From positions 124,001-188,000 of the forward strand of contig CAJNDS010001458.1 of NCBI GenBank assembly GCA_905221605.1: a stretch of 64,000 nucleotides of DNA, given 5' to 3'. The stretch is from Symbiodinium natans (Eukaryota; Sar; Dinophyceae; Suessiales; Symbiodiniaceae). Below the pieces are notes generated by a model. It searched no databases and was not told the DNA's origin. It saw nothing but the letters and a program-made list of their open reading frames with translations. Every line of letters starts with the position of its first letter. Position 1 is the stretch's first letter. The position numbers and the translations under genes are program-made. Of this stretch, positions 22,723 to 33,243 are shown one piece after another.

Positions 22723-24817
22723 GTAGGGATCGGAACTGTGGCTTCAAGAACTTCAGGCTTTCGTGGTTTCGGGGCAGCAGGATCGGCTCGCTGAAGAGGG
22801 TGGGGGTTTCGTGCCTTGCTGTTTTCTGTCAGGTCAGTTCTCCCCCTTACCTGAAGAACTATGCAGCAGCCCTGCCCTCTTTTCGAAACCCATGATGTAA
22901 GCAAAGGAGACCCCGAGATCCCCAAAAGGGGATGCGCCTTCTGGCCACCATGGAGGGCCGGCAAGCCCTCGCCGCCCAGCAGAAGCCGAGCATCGGCCAA
23001 GCGAGCGGCAGGGAGGGCGCGGAAGGCACGGGCGAAGTGAAAGAAGCCGAAGGCCAGGAGCCTGGGACGTCTTTGCGCGCCGGCGCGCGGGCGACTCGTT
23101 TTTGGGTTCTCGTGGATTTTCCGGGCTGAGGCCTTGAGGGCTTAAGTGTCAGAGGTTGCGGGCTTGAGTTTCAGAAGGTTTGGTCTTGCAGCCATCAAGG
23201 CAACACCGAACACAGACTCAACCGAACAAAACGCGCCTCTGCAATCATTTCATGTGCTCAGGAACCTCATGGCACATAACTCTGCCTGACAGCTTTCAAC
23301 CGGCACAACGGCAACGGAAGCCGGAAGCCAGTCTCAATTTGAAACCATAAACCCACAAACAACCCCAAACTTTACAAACCCTATAGATGCCAGACCCCAA
23401 ACCCTTCACACATCTAATTCTACTTGGGCACGGTAGGCGGGGCTTCGCTCGGGACCGGCAACTGAAACATGGCGCGGCGCGATGCCCCACATGCTGAGTT
23501 CTCGTGTTGTGCACGAGGTTGATATAGATATCTGAAGCAAACGGACCGCGGCAATAAACTACCAGTCTATATGTTCCTATGTGGCTGAATCACCTGGCGC
23601 GTTAATAGTTCCCCACTCTTCGATCCTGTGGTTAAGAAATGGTTGTGGGCTTCGGCAGCGGGCATTGGAGCCACAAACCTGCAACCGCATGCTACAGCTC
23701 TGCCATCGAGTATTTGAAAATTGGCTGGGACATGTGGGACATTGTGGTTTCGGGAATGATCAAACCCCACTCTTATGCTGGCCTACTTGAACATGCAGGG
23801 CAACATGCAGGCAAGTCAGAAGCAGTACAGTGTAACTTGTAACCCATTGATTCCAAAGCCCAACCTTGTCTACTGCTCTGAAAACACGCGCACAGGATCC
23901 CGGAAGTTTTGTGCGTTGAAGGAAATACAAGGCAATGTTCTACTGAAAGCTCAAAGCCACGAGTCCAGGGCAGTGGCACTGCCCAACTTGTGGAAACTTA
24001 CCTCAACATGCCGGCACTGTTTGCATGCACACCGGATGGCTCCAAGCCATAGCAGCAATGCTGCACGATGGCTTTCGGATAGTTGCGTGGAAGTGGTCTG
24101 CAAGAAGCAGAGGAAAGCATCGACATCGAAGCAATGAATCTTGCGTCAACATGCAAAGCGGGGGTTGAAGTGCCCCCACAGTGGCGAGACACAACTGTGA
24201 TATGTGGACACATGCCACACTCTGTGAAACTGCTCAGCCCGAAGCTAGAATGCTGGTGCCTTTTGCGGCCTATTGTAGGTCTCAGACTTTTAAAGAATGG
24301 GCCTGTACGAGAGCTGCAGTGTCTAGGCGAGTTTGCGTGGATGCCTGCTCCCGAAGATGCCACGACAGGCCTCGGTGTGGTCATTTCCATGACGGGTGTG
24401 TAGGGGACGGGTTTGCTGGTCACCTGTGCTGAGCTGCCCGTGCAGTCTCGGGCAACCATCAAAGCGATCTGCACGGCTCCGCCGCCGCTACCTCCTCCTG
24501 AAAGGAAGTTGTGCTTTTTTGCATGTGGGACTTTGGGATAGTTGTTTAAGGTTTTCAATTCTAGCCTATCTTTGAGCTTTCCAGCTTTTATGAAGCAACC
24601 TTTCGGTCTCTACCACGATCGGCTGCGTTACGTGGAGATTGGCCAGCCTCCCCTCCGGCTCCCCTCCGCTCCGCCCCTTCCGCTCCCTCGCCCCCGCCTC
24701 ACCCTCCGCGCGGCTGGAGGTTTTTGAACGAAATTACCGTGACACATTTTCGTTTGTTGAATGCTCAGTGAATTATACGCCTACAGGGCCTTAAGGCTTA
24801 GGGATGAAAACCTTAGC
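22723..24817. other. No confident gene
   Basis: A GC-rich part at about 22930-23090 is open in all three minus-strand frames and could hold the missing N-terminal exon of the J-domain gene. From 23540 to 24440 several frames of 70-190 codons are open on both strands, but none shows a family I recognise or consistent splice signals. A short C-rich tract lies at 24650-24720. Confidence 0.5.
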
Positions 24818-24822
24818 ACTAT
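24818..24822. repeat. Target-site duplication ACTAT (left)
   Basis: Five bases directly outside the left LTR, repeated directly outside the right LTR at 33391-33395. The length is typical of copia integrases. Confidence 0.95.
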
Positions 24823-24969
24823 TGAACAAACTCACGATCTTTTGCAACTCGATTCTGAGCCTGAATGTCGCATCACGATCTCATTTCAAGATGCTACTCC
24901 TACAAGGTCCAAAAGTCACATTCTGTTCAAGCAAAATATGGTTCACGGTACGGGAGAAAATGTTGATCA
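24823..24969 (-). repeat. 3' LTR (147 bp)
   Basis: Identical to 33244-33390. Plus strand reads TGAACAAACTC...ATGTTGATCA. It is short for an element of this size. Confidence 0.97.
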
Positions 24970-24980
24970 CCCCGCCCAAA
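24970..24980 (-). promoter_or_regulatory. Polypurine tract
   Basis: In element sense, TTTGGGCGGGG abuts the 3' LTR. It is purine-rich with one C, at the expected position for plus-strand priming. Confidence 0.82.
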
Positions 24981-25384
24981 TACGCTGCTGGCCCTCTTGG
25001 CTGCAACGTGTTTGCATCAACCTCAAACATCAACATGATGCACGTTTGTGACGGACCTTGGGCTCAAGCGAGTATAAACTGTACACCTACATCTACCAAC
25101 TGAACTACGCATGTCATGCCAGGCTGCATGACTGCTTGACTGACGCAAGCGGACGCCATGACACATCCGGAGATGTGTTGCACACTTGGTCACTGGGACC
25201 CGTAGTTGTGGAGATTGGGATGGCCTAGTTACCATCCGAATGATTGCTCATTCCTTCGGAGTTATGACTGCTCCACAGTCAACGCTTTCGGGTTGCATAG
25301 TACAGGATTGTCAAACACGCACCCATGCACAAGCTCTGCTGGCTGGTAAACATAAGTGTGGATTGAAGTGGTGAATCAAAACAG
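24981..25384 (-). other. Retrotransposon 3' untranslated region
   Basis: About 400 bp between the Gag-Pol stop and the polypurine tract. No further frame of note. Confidence 0.7.
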
Positions 25385-28300
25385 TCATCCAAAGCGGTTG
25401 CGGCACTCGGCACAAGGATGCAATGTTCGGATATTGCTGTCTCTGGTGGTGTGGCACGATGCATGGTGATAGCATCGTCCAGCGGGCGTGACAACCACCC
25501 TGTTTGGCACAGTGGTTGCCAACCTCGGCACTTCCGTGGGCATACGCACGTTAATGTTCATTGTTGTCGACGCATCTTTCTGCGACACGGCATCTCCAAG
25601 AGGAGCATTTCTCAGTCGTCTGATTTCCTGATTAGCTCGCTGCAGCATCCACTGGGCATATCCAAGATACATCATGAGCATTATCCACAAGATATTCAGC
25701 TTGAAGAACTCGGCCCATGTAGTTTCGTGTTCGGGCACATCAATGCTCGAAGTCGTCGTAGTGGTGATGCTCGGATCAAGAGGGACCGCACATGTAGCTT
25801 CGAAGTTCTCGCTAGCACAGCCATCACACCGGCTCCGTAGCCGCTCAAGGCTCACAAGTGTGAGTAGCAACGCGACGCAAACCCCAAATGCAACGATCCA
25901 CACATGTCGGATTCCACCACCCATCATCTCAGCTTGGATTCCCACACTCACTCTCGTAGCTGCTTCGGCACCGGAAACAAGACTGAGCAACATGACCATC
26001 ATGGCACCATTCAAGCTGTTGCTGAACCCATTCGTCTTCAAGGTTTTGCACACCAGCCTGCGCACACGTGCAGTTTCCATGCCATTGTCCACTGTTCGAA
26101 CAAGGGCATCGTGCTCGTCCTCACCCACTGGCACCACATTGTCACCTATGCACTCCACAAAGTCATGCATGCGCAGCAGGGCTTTCAGCCTGGTTCCACT
26201 TGTCGGAACCTTGGTTCCTAGATCTCCAGGGTTCCGCCGGCCATCGACGGATTTTACTTGGAGCGTGCCATCACTGACCTTTTCTTGCACCCATAGGAAA
26301 CGGCCGTCCAAATGTCTCACCTTTGACACTCCGCGTTTCAAGGCTATCTGTCTGCAAGATTGGTTGTCTGTTCGCATGACTAGCATTACCTCCTGCTGCA
26401 GTAGGAACTCCAAAATTCGCTTAAGGAAAATCCCATCGCATGCTGCGGAAACCAAAGCGTAAAACTCGGATTCTGTGCTAGACAAGCTGACGCATCGCTG
26501 GCTGCGACACGACGTATGCACGCAACAAGTGTTGAGTAGGTAGGTACCGCTGCTCATTGACCGTCTGTTCTGCTTGTTTCCCGACCAATCTGCATCGCAA
26601 TACACTTCAAGAAGGACATCATGTGATTGCATGCTGCTGACGCATGTTGGCTCGAGAATGCTTCGGCGGTCAGAACTGGCATGAACCTTGCTCGCATAGT
26701 TGCTCGTGCAATCCAAGTAGCTGGCCAATCTTTGCGCAGCGGCCCAGCTCTTCTCGGTGGGATTCTTCAGTCGTTGAGACAACACGCGCACAGTGAAAGC
26801 GATGTCTGCTCTGTCTTGCGAAACGTACATTGCGATTCCCACAGCACTCCTGAACCGTGCTGCTTTGTCAACGGACAACACTTTGGAATCATCGGGCACA
26901 AGCAACTCCTTGACACTAGGCGTGGGCACCTTCCTACCTGACCTGACCTCCAACAACTGGCACATGTTGACAGCATGGTCGGCAAGTGGCTTCACAAGCA
27001 CTCCATCTTCAAGCAACACATGTTCACGCTTGAGGAACTTGAAGATGCCTCCGGGATTCACTGCAAGCTCATATGACACCTCGAAATTTTCTTCGATGCT
27101 CGGCAGAAGCTGTTCCTTCAGCCATTTGACAAAGCCAACAAGGCACAAGTCATCCACATGGATCACTCCCGGGTTGCTACGGCCGGCGCCGTCAAGAATC
27201 TTGTACACCGAAGGGCATTCAGCGCACGCTTCAAGCTTGTGTCTCTCGCCTATGTACTTCATGATGAACCCATGCCATCTTGCTGTTCCATCCCTCTGGC
27301 CAGGGATCATGCGAAGGAATCGCATCTTGGTGCCTTCGAAGCCTGGAAGCTTGGCCAACATCGGCTTCTCTTGCGGGACACACAAGAAAGCATCCTTGAT
27401 GTCCAACGCTAGGATTCCCACCTGGCTTTCGTAGTCGCAAGCACCGGACTCATCTCTTCGGCGCTTCAGCTCGCAGTAAAGCCACGGGAGCACTTTCGTG
27501 GTGATTGAGGAAGTAGCAGGTGCATACAAACCTTCTTTATCCCTTTCCAACCACCGGTATTCCCTGGCCACTAGTCTGCTTCTTCTGAAGAACATCTCAC
27601 GGCCACAGCGCTTCTTCTTCCGCCAGGTGCGAACGAACTTGGAGGAAAGCTCTTTGTGATCTGAGGTGTCGAAGTCTAGGGCGACTTCTTCGATCACCTT
27701 CATTCTCTTCAGCCGCTCCACCTCAAAGCCGTCCGCAAGGAAGTCAAGCTCGCTCAAATCCTGCTCGGACAGATCAGGAATCTCATCGAACCACAGTCTT
27801 GCCTCGCTGTCCAGGGCTTCCACATCGTCTTTCCCATGGACATCCCATTCTGCATTGACTTCATCGCTCATGTCCATGTACACAGCAGCATCTTCCCATT
27901 CGGGGGCTGACTCAAGAAGCTCATCATTGATCGGGTACTCGCTGGCACCGATCCGGGCCACTCGCTGGTACTTGTGCGCCTGTCCTCCAGGCGCCTCAGC
28001 ACTCGCCTGCTCTGCCTCCTGAACACGTTTGGCAACATCGTTCACCATCTCTGCATCGGCGGCTGGTCTGGCAGACCCTTCAGGCGAGGATGGACTGGAC
28101 GATGAAGATGAGGAGCTCGGGTCAGAGCCGGCAACATCCATGGGGGATGCGTTTGCTGGACGTGGAAGATCTGGCAACACGCTTTGTGGCACACGCTCAG
28201 GACGATCAAGCAAGAGGGTCTTCCGAGAAGCTGGAGCGCTCTCGGGCACTGAAGCTGGCACAGGACTCAAGGCTGGCATCCCCGCCATGCTAGGCATGTC

Positions 28301-31300
28301 TGATGCTCGTGGTGCATCTGGCATTGGCTCAACTGATGCACTCTGCTCGAACACAGGTTTTGCCTCCTCGGCAGGCTTTGCCACGCGGTGCTTCGGTTGG
28401 GGAAAGGTCTTACTACCTAAAACCGCTAACTGGTAATTCCAGGGGAAACCCTTACCCTCTAGAACCAGATTCTTTTCCTCAACCCAAGGCTTGGCGTTTC
28501 GGCGAATGGACCGGGTTGTCCACACTCCCTGTGCACTCATCAGGACATGCATGTCAATGCTGGTGGTTTTGGTCAAGAACACTGCGCGGTGCCACTTGCG
28601 ATCACCCTTGGCCTTTCCTCGCCTAAAACCCCAAACAGGCTCCCCGAACATGGCTAACTTACCCGAAAACCGGTACCCCGTGCAGCGCTCGAAGGCGGTT
28701 GCCCCGCCATGCACACCGAACCTGTTCAGGATGTAACTTGCATGCACATAGCTCCATGCCATCAACGGATGCTCAGGTCCGATGGCTTCAGCGGCAAGGT
28801 CATATCGGGCTCGAACTTGATCCAACAGGACATTGGACAATCCTCTGATTAAGTCGACAGCTTTCTCAACATGTCCTTTGCTTGCATGCGAATCCACTGG
28901 GGCATTTCGGATCAGGGTCTGAAATCCAAGACGGGTACGCACACCCACGATGAGGTCTTGCAAGGCCAGGGTAGATGGCTCGTTGTCTGTCTGAAGACAC
29001 ACGGAGTTGTGCCCTAGGTTCTGGATGAACCTCGTGAGCTCAACGGCAGTGAACCTCAAGTCCTCCTTTCCTTTGCTGGCAACCGGCAAACCTAGCAACG
29101 AACCTGTTCCTGTATCATGGGCAACAAGGACGGTCAACTTGCGTTCATGACCACTCGGCTGCTCACTGCTCACACCCGTGTAGCAGTAGTCAAAGCTCAC
29201 GACAGGGGTTGCACGATCGGGACTCAAGGGAATCTTCACATGCTTGTCCTCAACACCTCTCATGCTCAAGCAGTGGCTGCACCAAGGCATGTATGGCCAG
29301 TGCGTAAGCTCATGTAGACGCCTCTCGGCTTCGGAGGGTTCCTTGATGAGCCTCTGGCCTTCAGCCACTCTCATGCCTTCACTCTCAACTGTCTGAGCAA
29401 CCTCACTTCTCAAGGCGATGTTCTGTTTGTCAATGTAGCCACGCAACCGGTCGAGGCATCTTTGCTTGCTGCCTGAGACAGAGACACCAGCGGACTTGCA
29501 AGCTGCCCGGATGACAGACAAGGTTGACTCCAACGACAGCTCGACACCATCAAACACAAGTGTGCTTCGGCCACCGCGTGCCTCCTCAGACTCAACAGGG
29601 ATCACTTCAACATCAGGTATGGGCTCAATCGATGGTTCAACGGAGACCGCTCCGGGCTCGGCATCATCGGGACCCAACTCACTCATCTCATAGTCGGATC
29701 CCTCAGGGTCTGGCTCCACATAAGGTTGCAAACCGCTCCAGTTGATGAAGTGATCAAGGCGTCGATTCGGGACAAACTTCATGTCTTCCGGGGCTTCATG
29801 TCCAGAGCTCAACATGCAGATGATTTCACACTCACCATTGGGAAGCTCAGCCACTGGATCACCCAGTTCCCCCCACGCACGACAGAACTCAAGCAACAGC
29901 CACTCAGTTTGGCCTGTTCTGCATGGTTTTACAAGCGTGGTGCGACAGGGCCAACATCCGATGGGTGCAACAAGCGAAGGGTCAACGAAGTGCTTGCCTC
30001 GGCCACGATACAGCATCTGGCCTTGTTCCGTCATTTGCCACCCATATGTTGCCTCAGCCCTGCTGGCATCCACCTGAGCTTGCACGAACCTGACGTGATT
30101 GTTCTCGGGAGGAGGAGCTGGAGTGACCTCTTGCCCACCAACACGAAAGATGGACGCACGAACACACAACGAGTTCCCTCGGAAGCTCATTGGGACTTTC
30201 ACTCCACTCTCATGCTCCATGCACATGTAGGGCTCTCGTTTCGGCCACCAACCTGAACGCATAAGCTTGCCTTTGCACAACAAGGGCTGAGTCACTGGAG
30301 CAATGGCGCACACTTCCTTCCAGATGACAGGTTCACCTGTCTCATCATGTACGATGAACGAGACCTCTCTGAGATCCTGCACCGCCAACGACTCACCCTG
30401 TGCATCACGCAGACCCAAACTGGCTGAACCATGGCTGGAGCCATATTGCCCATAGGACAGTGGAAGGCAGCTCACATCGGCTCCTGAGTCCAGTATGACA
30501 TCAGTCATCTCAGCTTCCGATGGCACTGTGTCAAGCGATTGCACAGCACACACAAAGCACGAGGACTCCATGCATGGATCCCAACTCAAGCTGTGCACAT
30601 CGGCGCTGTAACTCCACAGACCTTTCGCATCACTCTGGGACATGTCGAAAGTCTCAGGTCCTCCTTGCTCGGACAGACTCAGGTGCAAACTTTCCTGTTG
30701 GGCTCTCAGCTGGGGAGCCTCAGGCGGAATTGTCGGTTTTGCAGGCAAAACCCGAGATTCCGCCGCCCCAGGCTGAATTGTCGGTTTTTCAGGAAAAACC
30801 CGAGATTCCGCCTCTGCGGAACTGGGGCCCTGGGACTCACCTTTCAGGTCTTGCCGGGGACACTCAACGATGCAGCACAGGTCATTATGATGACACTCGG
30901 ACACGCTGCACACATCACATAAAGGACCACCTGTGGGGACTGGATCGTCCCGGGCTTCAAGCTTGCTCAGCACTATGCTGAGAGCTGCAACGCACTCGAA
31001 TCCAGGGCTGCTCAAGCACTCAACATCTACACAGGCAACGCTCGGGCTTGCTAAGGTCTCTACACCTGTGGGGCACTGGATCGTCCGGGGCTTCAAGCTT
31101 GCATCGGCACATGTCACAGCACGCACATGTCCTCCTGCGAACCAGCTGGCGACGTCACACGGCTCGCCTCCAAGCTCGAAAACTTGCACTTGCCTCACAG
31201 CGCCAGAAACGCTCGATGAGGCTCCAACATTGCTGGCACCGCTTGAAACTGTGTCATGCTGTGCACTGGCAGTGTCGGCAACCTGATTCACATGTTTGCC

Positions 31301-32557
31301 TCGGCTCTTTCCGCCCTTCGCCTGCCAACAGTCTTTCGCAAGATGTCCTGGCTTCTTGCAAATGTGGCACGAACGAGTTTCTTTCTGCTGCCCCGCCTTT
31401 GCCTGATTGGGATGTTGATTGCCTCCCTTGCCCTTCTTTCCTCCATCGCGGCCCTTTCCACCCGGCTTTCCTTTGGGATTCTGTTGCCTTTCATGCTGCC
31501 AATCCCCTTTTCCTTTTCGATCCTTTCCCTTCCCGGCGCTCTTCTCATGTTTGCCCTTCCCTTTTGAAACACGATCAACATCCATCGGACCTCCCGTGTC
31601 ACCACCAGGCGGTGGCCCCTGCGGACTGCTCCCAACACCCAAACTCTGCTGGATTTTGCTGGTGGACCAGCTGCTCGTCGTGACTTCATACGACAACACA
31701 AACTGCTTGACCATCTCATACGTGGTGTCCTGGTTCATTTGCAGCTGTATGTGGTTTCTGAGGTGCGCAGGAAGAACCCGGACAAGAGTGCCAAGCATGA
31801 TGTCGGGAGATACGGCAAGGCCCGATACCCGCTCGTACTCCTGCGCTACCCGGTCGAGACCGTCGACCTGTTCGCGGATCGTCCGATCCTTGCTGAATGC
31901 TGGGAAGCTCATGATCGTGTTGAGAAGTGCTAGTCCCCTCACTTTTGACTTAGGGGAGTATATGTTGACTAGTTGGCGCCAGGTCTCCAGTCCGTTGCGG
32001 TTGGGGACTTGCCGGAGAAGGATCTTTGGTTTGTGAAGTAGAAGACTGCTGAGGATTGCATAAAGCCTCTGAGACCTTTCGGTGACATCTGGGGGCATAG
32101 TGGGGTTCTCAACCTGCAGGTTACGCTCTATGGTTTCCAAATCGCCTTCATATCGGGCATCTGCAAAGAAAAGCCATGCTTTGAATGCATGTGCCCAATC
32201 AAACCATGCTGAAAGGTCATAGTCATGAGACAAGCTCCCAAAACACGATGGTCTGTTGAGTATGCGGTTGGCGTCTGAGAAACCTGCAGTCGATGATGAA
32301 CCCTTGCTCTCCGAAGGACCAGCCTTTGCAGCTGAGGCCAAAACGGCCTGGCTGGCCATCTGCAAAGTGTCAAGCATCTTCTGAAACTCACCGGCACCAA
32401 GGACTATATCCCTAGGACTGGCATTTGCAGCAGGTGAGGCTGCAACAGGAGAGAACGGGTTCCCCAACGGGTTCCCCACGGGATGTGCTCCACCACCCTC
32501 GGCTCCCCTTTGACCTCCTACATCACTAAAGCTGTCATCATCATCTACATCTGCCAT
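25385..32557 (-). CDS. gag-pol: Copia Gag-Pol polyprotein (2390 aa)
   Basis: Single frame encoding capsid, protease, integrase, reverse transcriptase and RNase H for replication by retrotransposition. Gag covers about residues 1-400, with a basic Gly/Lys-rich stretch and a zinc knuckle C397-X2-C400-X4-H405-X4-C410. Protease active site is D690-S-G-A. A SAP-like motif lies at about 1011-1041. Integrase has a compact zinc site (H1082, H1086, C1093, C1096) and a DDE triad at about D1123, D1191 and E1231. A Ser/Pro linker with an eight-Ser run spans about 1400-1500. Reverse transcriptase has D1719 (LDIKDAF) and H1800-V-D-D1803 in place of the usual YVDD. RNase H has D1988, E2029 and D2064, then N-P-G-D-L-G-T-K. 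The last 250 residues add three hydrophobic segments (about 2184-2195, 2218-2238, 2284-2304) and a Cys/His tail. There is no stop or frameshift. ATG at 32557 is the first in the frame and is followed by an acidic stretch. Confidence 0.96.
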   Translation of the reverse strand: MADVDDDDSFSDVGGQRGAEGGGAHPVGNPLGNPFSPVAASPAANASPRDIVLGAGEFQKMLDTLQMASQAVLASAAKAGPSESKGSSSTAGFSDANRILNRPSCFGSLSHDYDLSAWFDWAHAFKAWLFFADARYEGDLETIERNLQVENPTMPPDVTERSQRLYAILSSLLLHKPKILLRQVPNRNGLETWRQLVNIYSPKSKVRGLALLNTIMSFPAFSKDRTIREQVDGLDRVAQEYERVSGLAVSPDIMLGTLVRVLPAHLRNHIQLQMNQDTTYEMVKQFVLSYEVTTSSWSTSKIQQSLGVGSSPQGPPPGGDTGGPMDVDRVSKGKGKHEKSAGKGKDRKGKGDWQHERQQNPKGKPGGKGRDGGKKGKGGNQHPNQAKAGQQKETRSCHICKKPGHLAKDCWQAKGGKSRGKHVNQVADTASAQHDTVSSGASNVGASSSVSGAVRQVQVFELGGEPCDVASWFAGGHVRAVTCADASLKPRTIQCPTGVETLASPSVACVDVECLSSPGFECVAALSIVLSKLEARDDPVPTGGPLCDVCSVSECHHNDLCCIVECPRQDLKGESQGPSSAEAESRVFPEKPTIQPGAAESRVLPAKPTIPPEAPQLRAQQESLHLSLSEQGGPETFDMSQSDAKGLWSYSADVHSLSWDPCMESSCFVCAVQSLDTVPSEAEMTDVILDSGADVSCLPLSYGQYGSSHGSASLGLRDAQGESLAVQDLREVSFIVHDETGEPVIWKEVCAIAPVTQPLLCKGKLMRSGWWPKREPYMCMEHESGVKVPMSFRGNSLCVRASIFRVGGQEVTPAPPPENNHVRFVQAQVDASRAEATYGWQMTEQGQMLYRGRGKHFVDPSLVAPIGCWPCRTTLVKPCRTGQTEWLLLEFCRAWGELGDPVAELPNGECEIICMLSSGHEAPEDMKFVPNRRLDHFINWSGLQPYVEPDPEGSDYEMSELGPDDAEPGAVSVEPSIEPIPDVEVIPVESEEARGGRSTLVFDGVELSLESTLSVIRAACKSAGVSVSGSKQRCLDRLRGYIDKQNIALRSEVAQTVESEGMRVAEGQRLIKEPSEAERRLHELTHWPYMPWCSHCLSMRGVEDKHVKIPLSPDRATPVVSFDYCYTGVSSEQPSGHERKLTVLVAHDTGTGSLLGLPVASKGKEDLRFTAVELTRFIQNLGHNSVCLQTDNEPSTLALQDLIVGVRTRLGFQTLIRNAPVDSHASKGHVEKAVDLIRGLSNVLLDQVRARYDLAAEAIGPEHPLMAWSYVHASYILNRFGVHGGATAFERCTGYRFSGKLAMFGEPVWGFRRGKAKGDRKWHRAVFLTKTTSIDMHVLMSAQGVWTTRSIRRNAKPWVEEKNLVLEGKGFPWNYQLAVLGSKTFPQPKHRVAKPAEEAKPVFEQSASVEPMPDAPRASDMPSMAGMPALSPVPASVPESAPASRKTLLLDRPERVPQSVLPDLPRPANASPMDVAGSDPSSSSSSSSPSSPEGSARPAADAEMVNDVAKRVQEAEQASAEAPGGQAHKYQRVARIGASEYPINDELLESAPEWEDAAVYMDMSDEVNAEWDVHGKDDVEALDSEARLWFDEIPDLSEQDLSELDFLADGFEVERLKRMKVIEEVALDFDTSDHKELSSKFVRTWRKKKRCGREMFFRRSRLVAREYRWLERDKEGLYAPATSSITTKVLPWLYCELKRRRDESGACDYESQVGILALDIKDAFLCVPQEKPMLAKLPGFEGTKMRFLRMIPGQRDGTARWHGFIMKYIGERHKLEACAECPSVYKILDGAGRSNPGVIHVDDLCLVGFVKWLKEQLLPSIEENFEVSYELAVNPGGIFKFLKREHVLLEDGVLVKPLADHAVNMCQLLEVRSGRKVPTPSVKELLVPDDSKVLSVDKAARFRSAVGIAMYVSQDRADIAFTVRVLSQRLKNPTEKSWAAAQRLASYLDCTSNYASKVHASSDRRSILEPTCVSSMQSHDVLLEVYCDADWSGNKQNRRSMSSGTYLLNTCCVHTSCRSQRCVSLSSTESEFYALVSAACDGIFLKRILEFLLQQEVMLVMRTDNQSCRQIALKRGVSKVRHLDGRFLWVQEKVSDGTLQVKSVDGRRNPGDLGTKVPTSGTRLKALLRMHDFVECIGDNVVPVGEDEHDALVRTVDNGMETARVRRLVCKTLKTNGFSNSLNGAMMVMLLSLVSGAEAATRVSVGIQAEMMGGGIRHVWIVAFGVCVALLLTLVSLERLRSRCDGCASENFEATCAVPLDPSITTTTTSSIDVPEHETTWAEFFKLNILWIMLMMYLGYAQWMLQRANQEIRRLRNAPLGDAVSQKDASTTMNINVRMPTEVPRLATTVPNRVVVTPAGRCYHHASCHTTRDSNIRTLHPCAECRNRFG

Positions 32558-33231
32558 AACTGCTCAATCAAGGTCGATGGCAGTATCCGCAGGCTCACTT
32601 TGCAGGGGACAGGCAAATGCACACGTTGCCGCACTCGATGCACTGCTCGGTTCGGCACACAGATCAATGGGCTCTTCAAGGGTCGATTGAGGATTCAAGG
32701 AACTATCGAAAATTCCCAAGGCGTGGGACAGATGGCGCTCGAAGTCGGGTGCCTCCTCTTCCGTATGCACGAAAGCAGCTTGCACACTGTACGGGATGCT
32801 ATGCGAAGTGCAGATCTCAGCACCACCACACAAGAACTTCTCTTTCCACTCTTTCTCTCTCAAACACTTGCTGGCAAATTGAAAGACGTCGTTTGCGGAA
32901 ACAAAGTTGCAAGGCGGGCTTCGCAGGCTCGGTAGCTGGTTTCAAGGATACGGTAGAAGGACTCTTCGCTCCTGTAGCTTGGCTTAGGTCTGGAAAACAG
33001 TTGTTCCTGATACACACTCAAGAGGTGCTCTCGCAGCAGCTCTACCCCCAGTGCAGAGGTCGTGGCTCCGAAGCTGCCTGTTCGAACACAATATGGCTCT
33101 TCCGCAAGGCTGCGGGAACTGCAAGCTACGGGCACCTATCCTAGACCACAACCCTCAAACCACAGAAGCAAGCTCAACGCCTGGGCCCCTGAACTCAACC
33201 GAAGAACGTGTCTCGAAGCTTGGTCGGCCAA
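32558..33231 (-). other. Retrotransposon leader (untranslated)
   Basis: About 675 bp between primer-binding site and Gag start. It contains only short frames (largest 99 codons) with no recognised product. It should contain packaging and dimerisation signals, though none can be pinpointed. Confidence 0.7.
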
Positions 33232-33243
33232 GCTCCGCTACCA
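33232..33243 (-). promoter_or_regulatory. tRNA primer-binding site
   Basis: In element sense, TGGTAGCGGAGC starts at the base after the 5' LTR. TGG pairs with a tRNA 3' CCA. The sequence resembles the initiator-Met PBS used by many copia elements (TGGTATCAGAGC type). The exact tRNA is inferred. Confidence 0.85.

Noticed and set aside
23998..24558. 186-codon minus-strand frame and overlapping plus-strand frames
   Set aside because: Both strands are open, composition is not gene-like, and no recognised motif or splice pattern was found.
32564..32863. 99-codon frame upstream of Gag as a separate retroelement gene
   Set aside because: It lies in the leader with no recognised product, and equally long frames exist on the other strand there.
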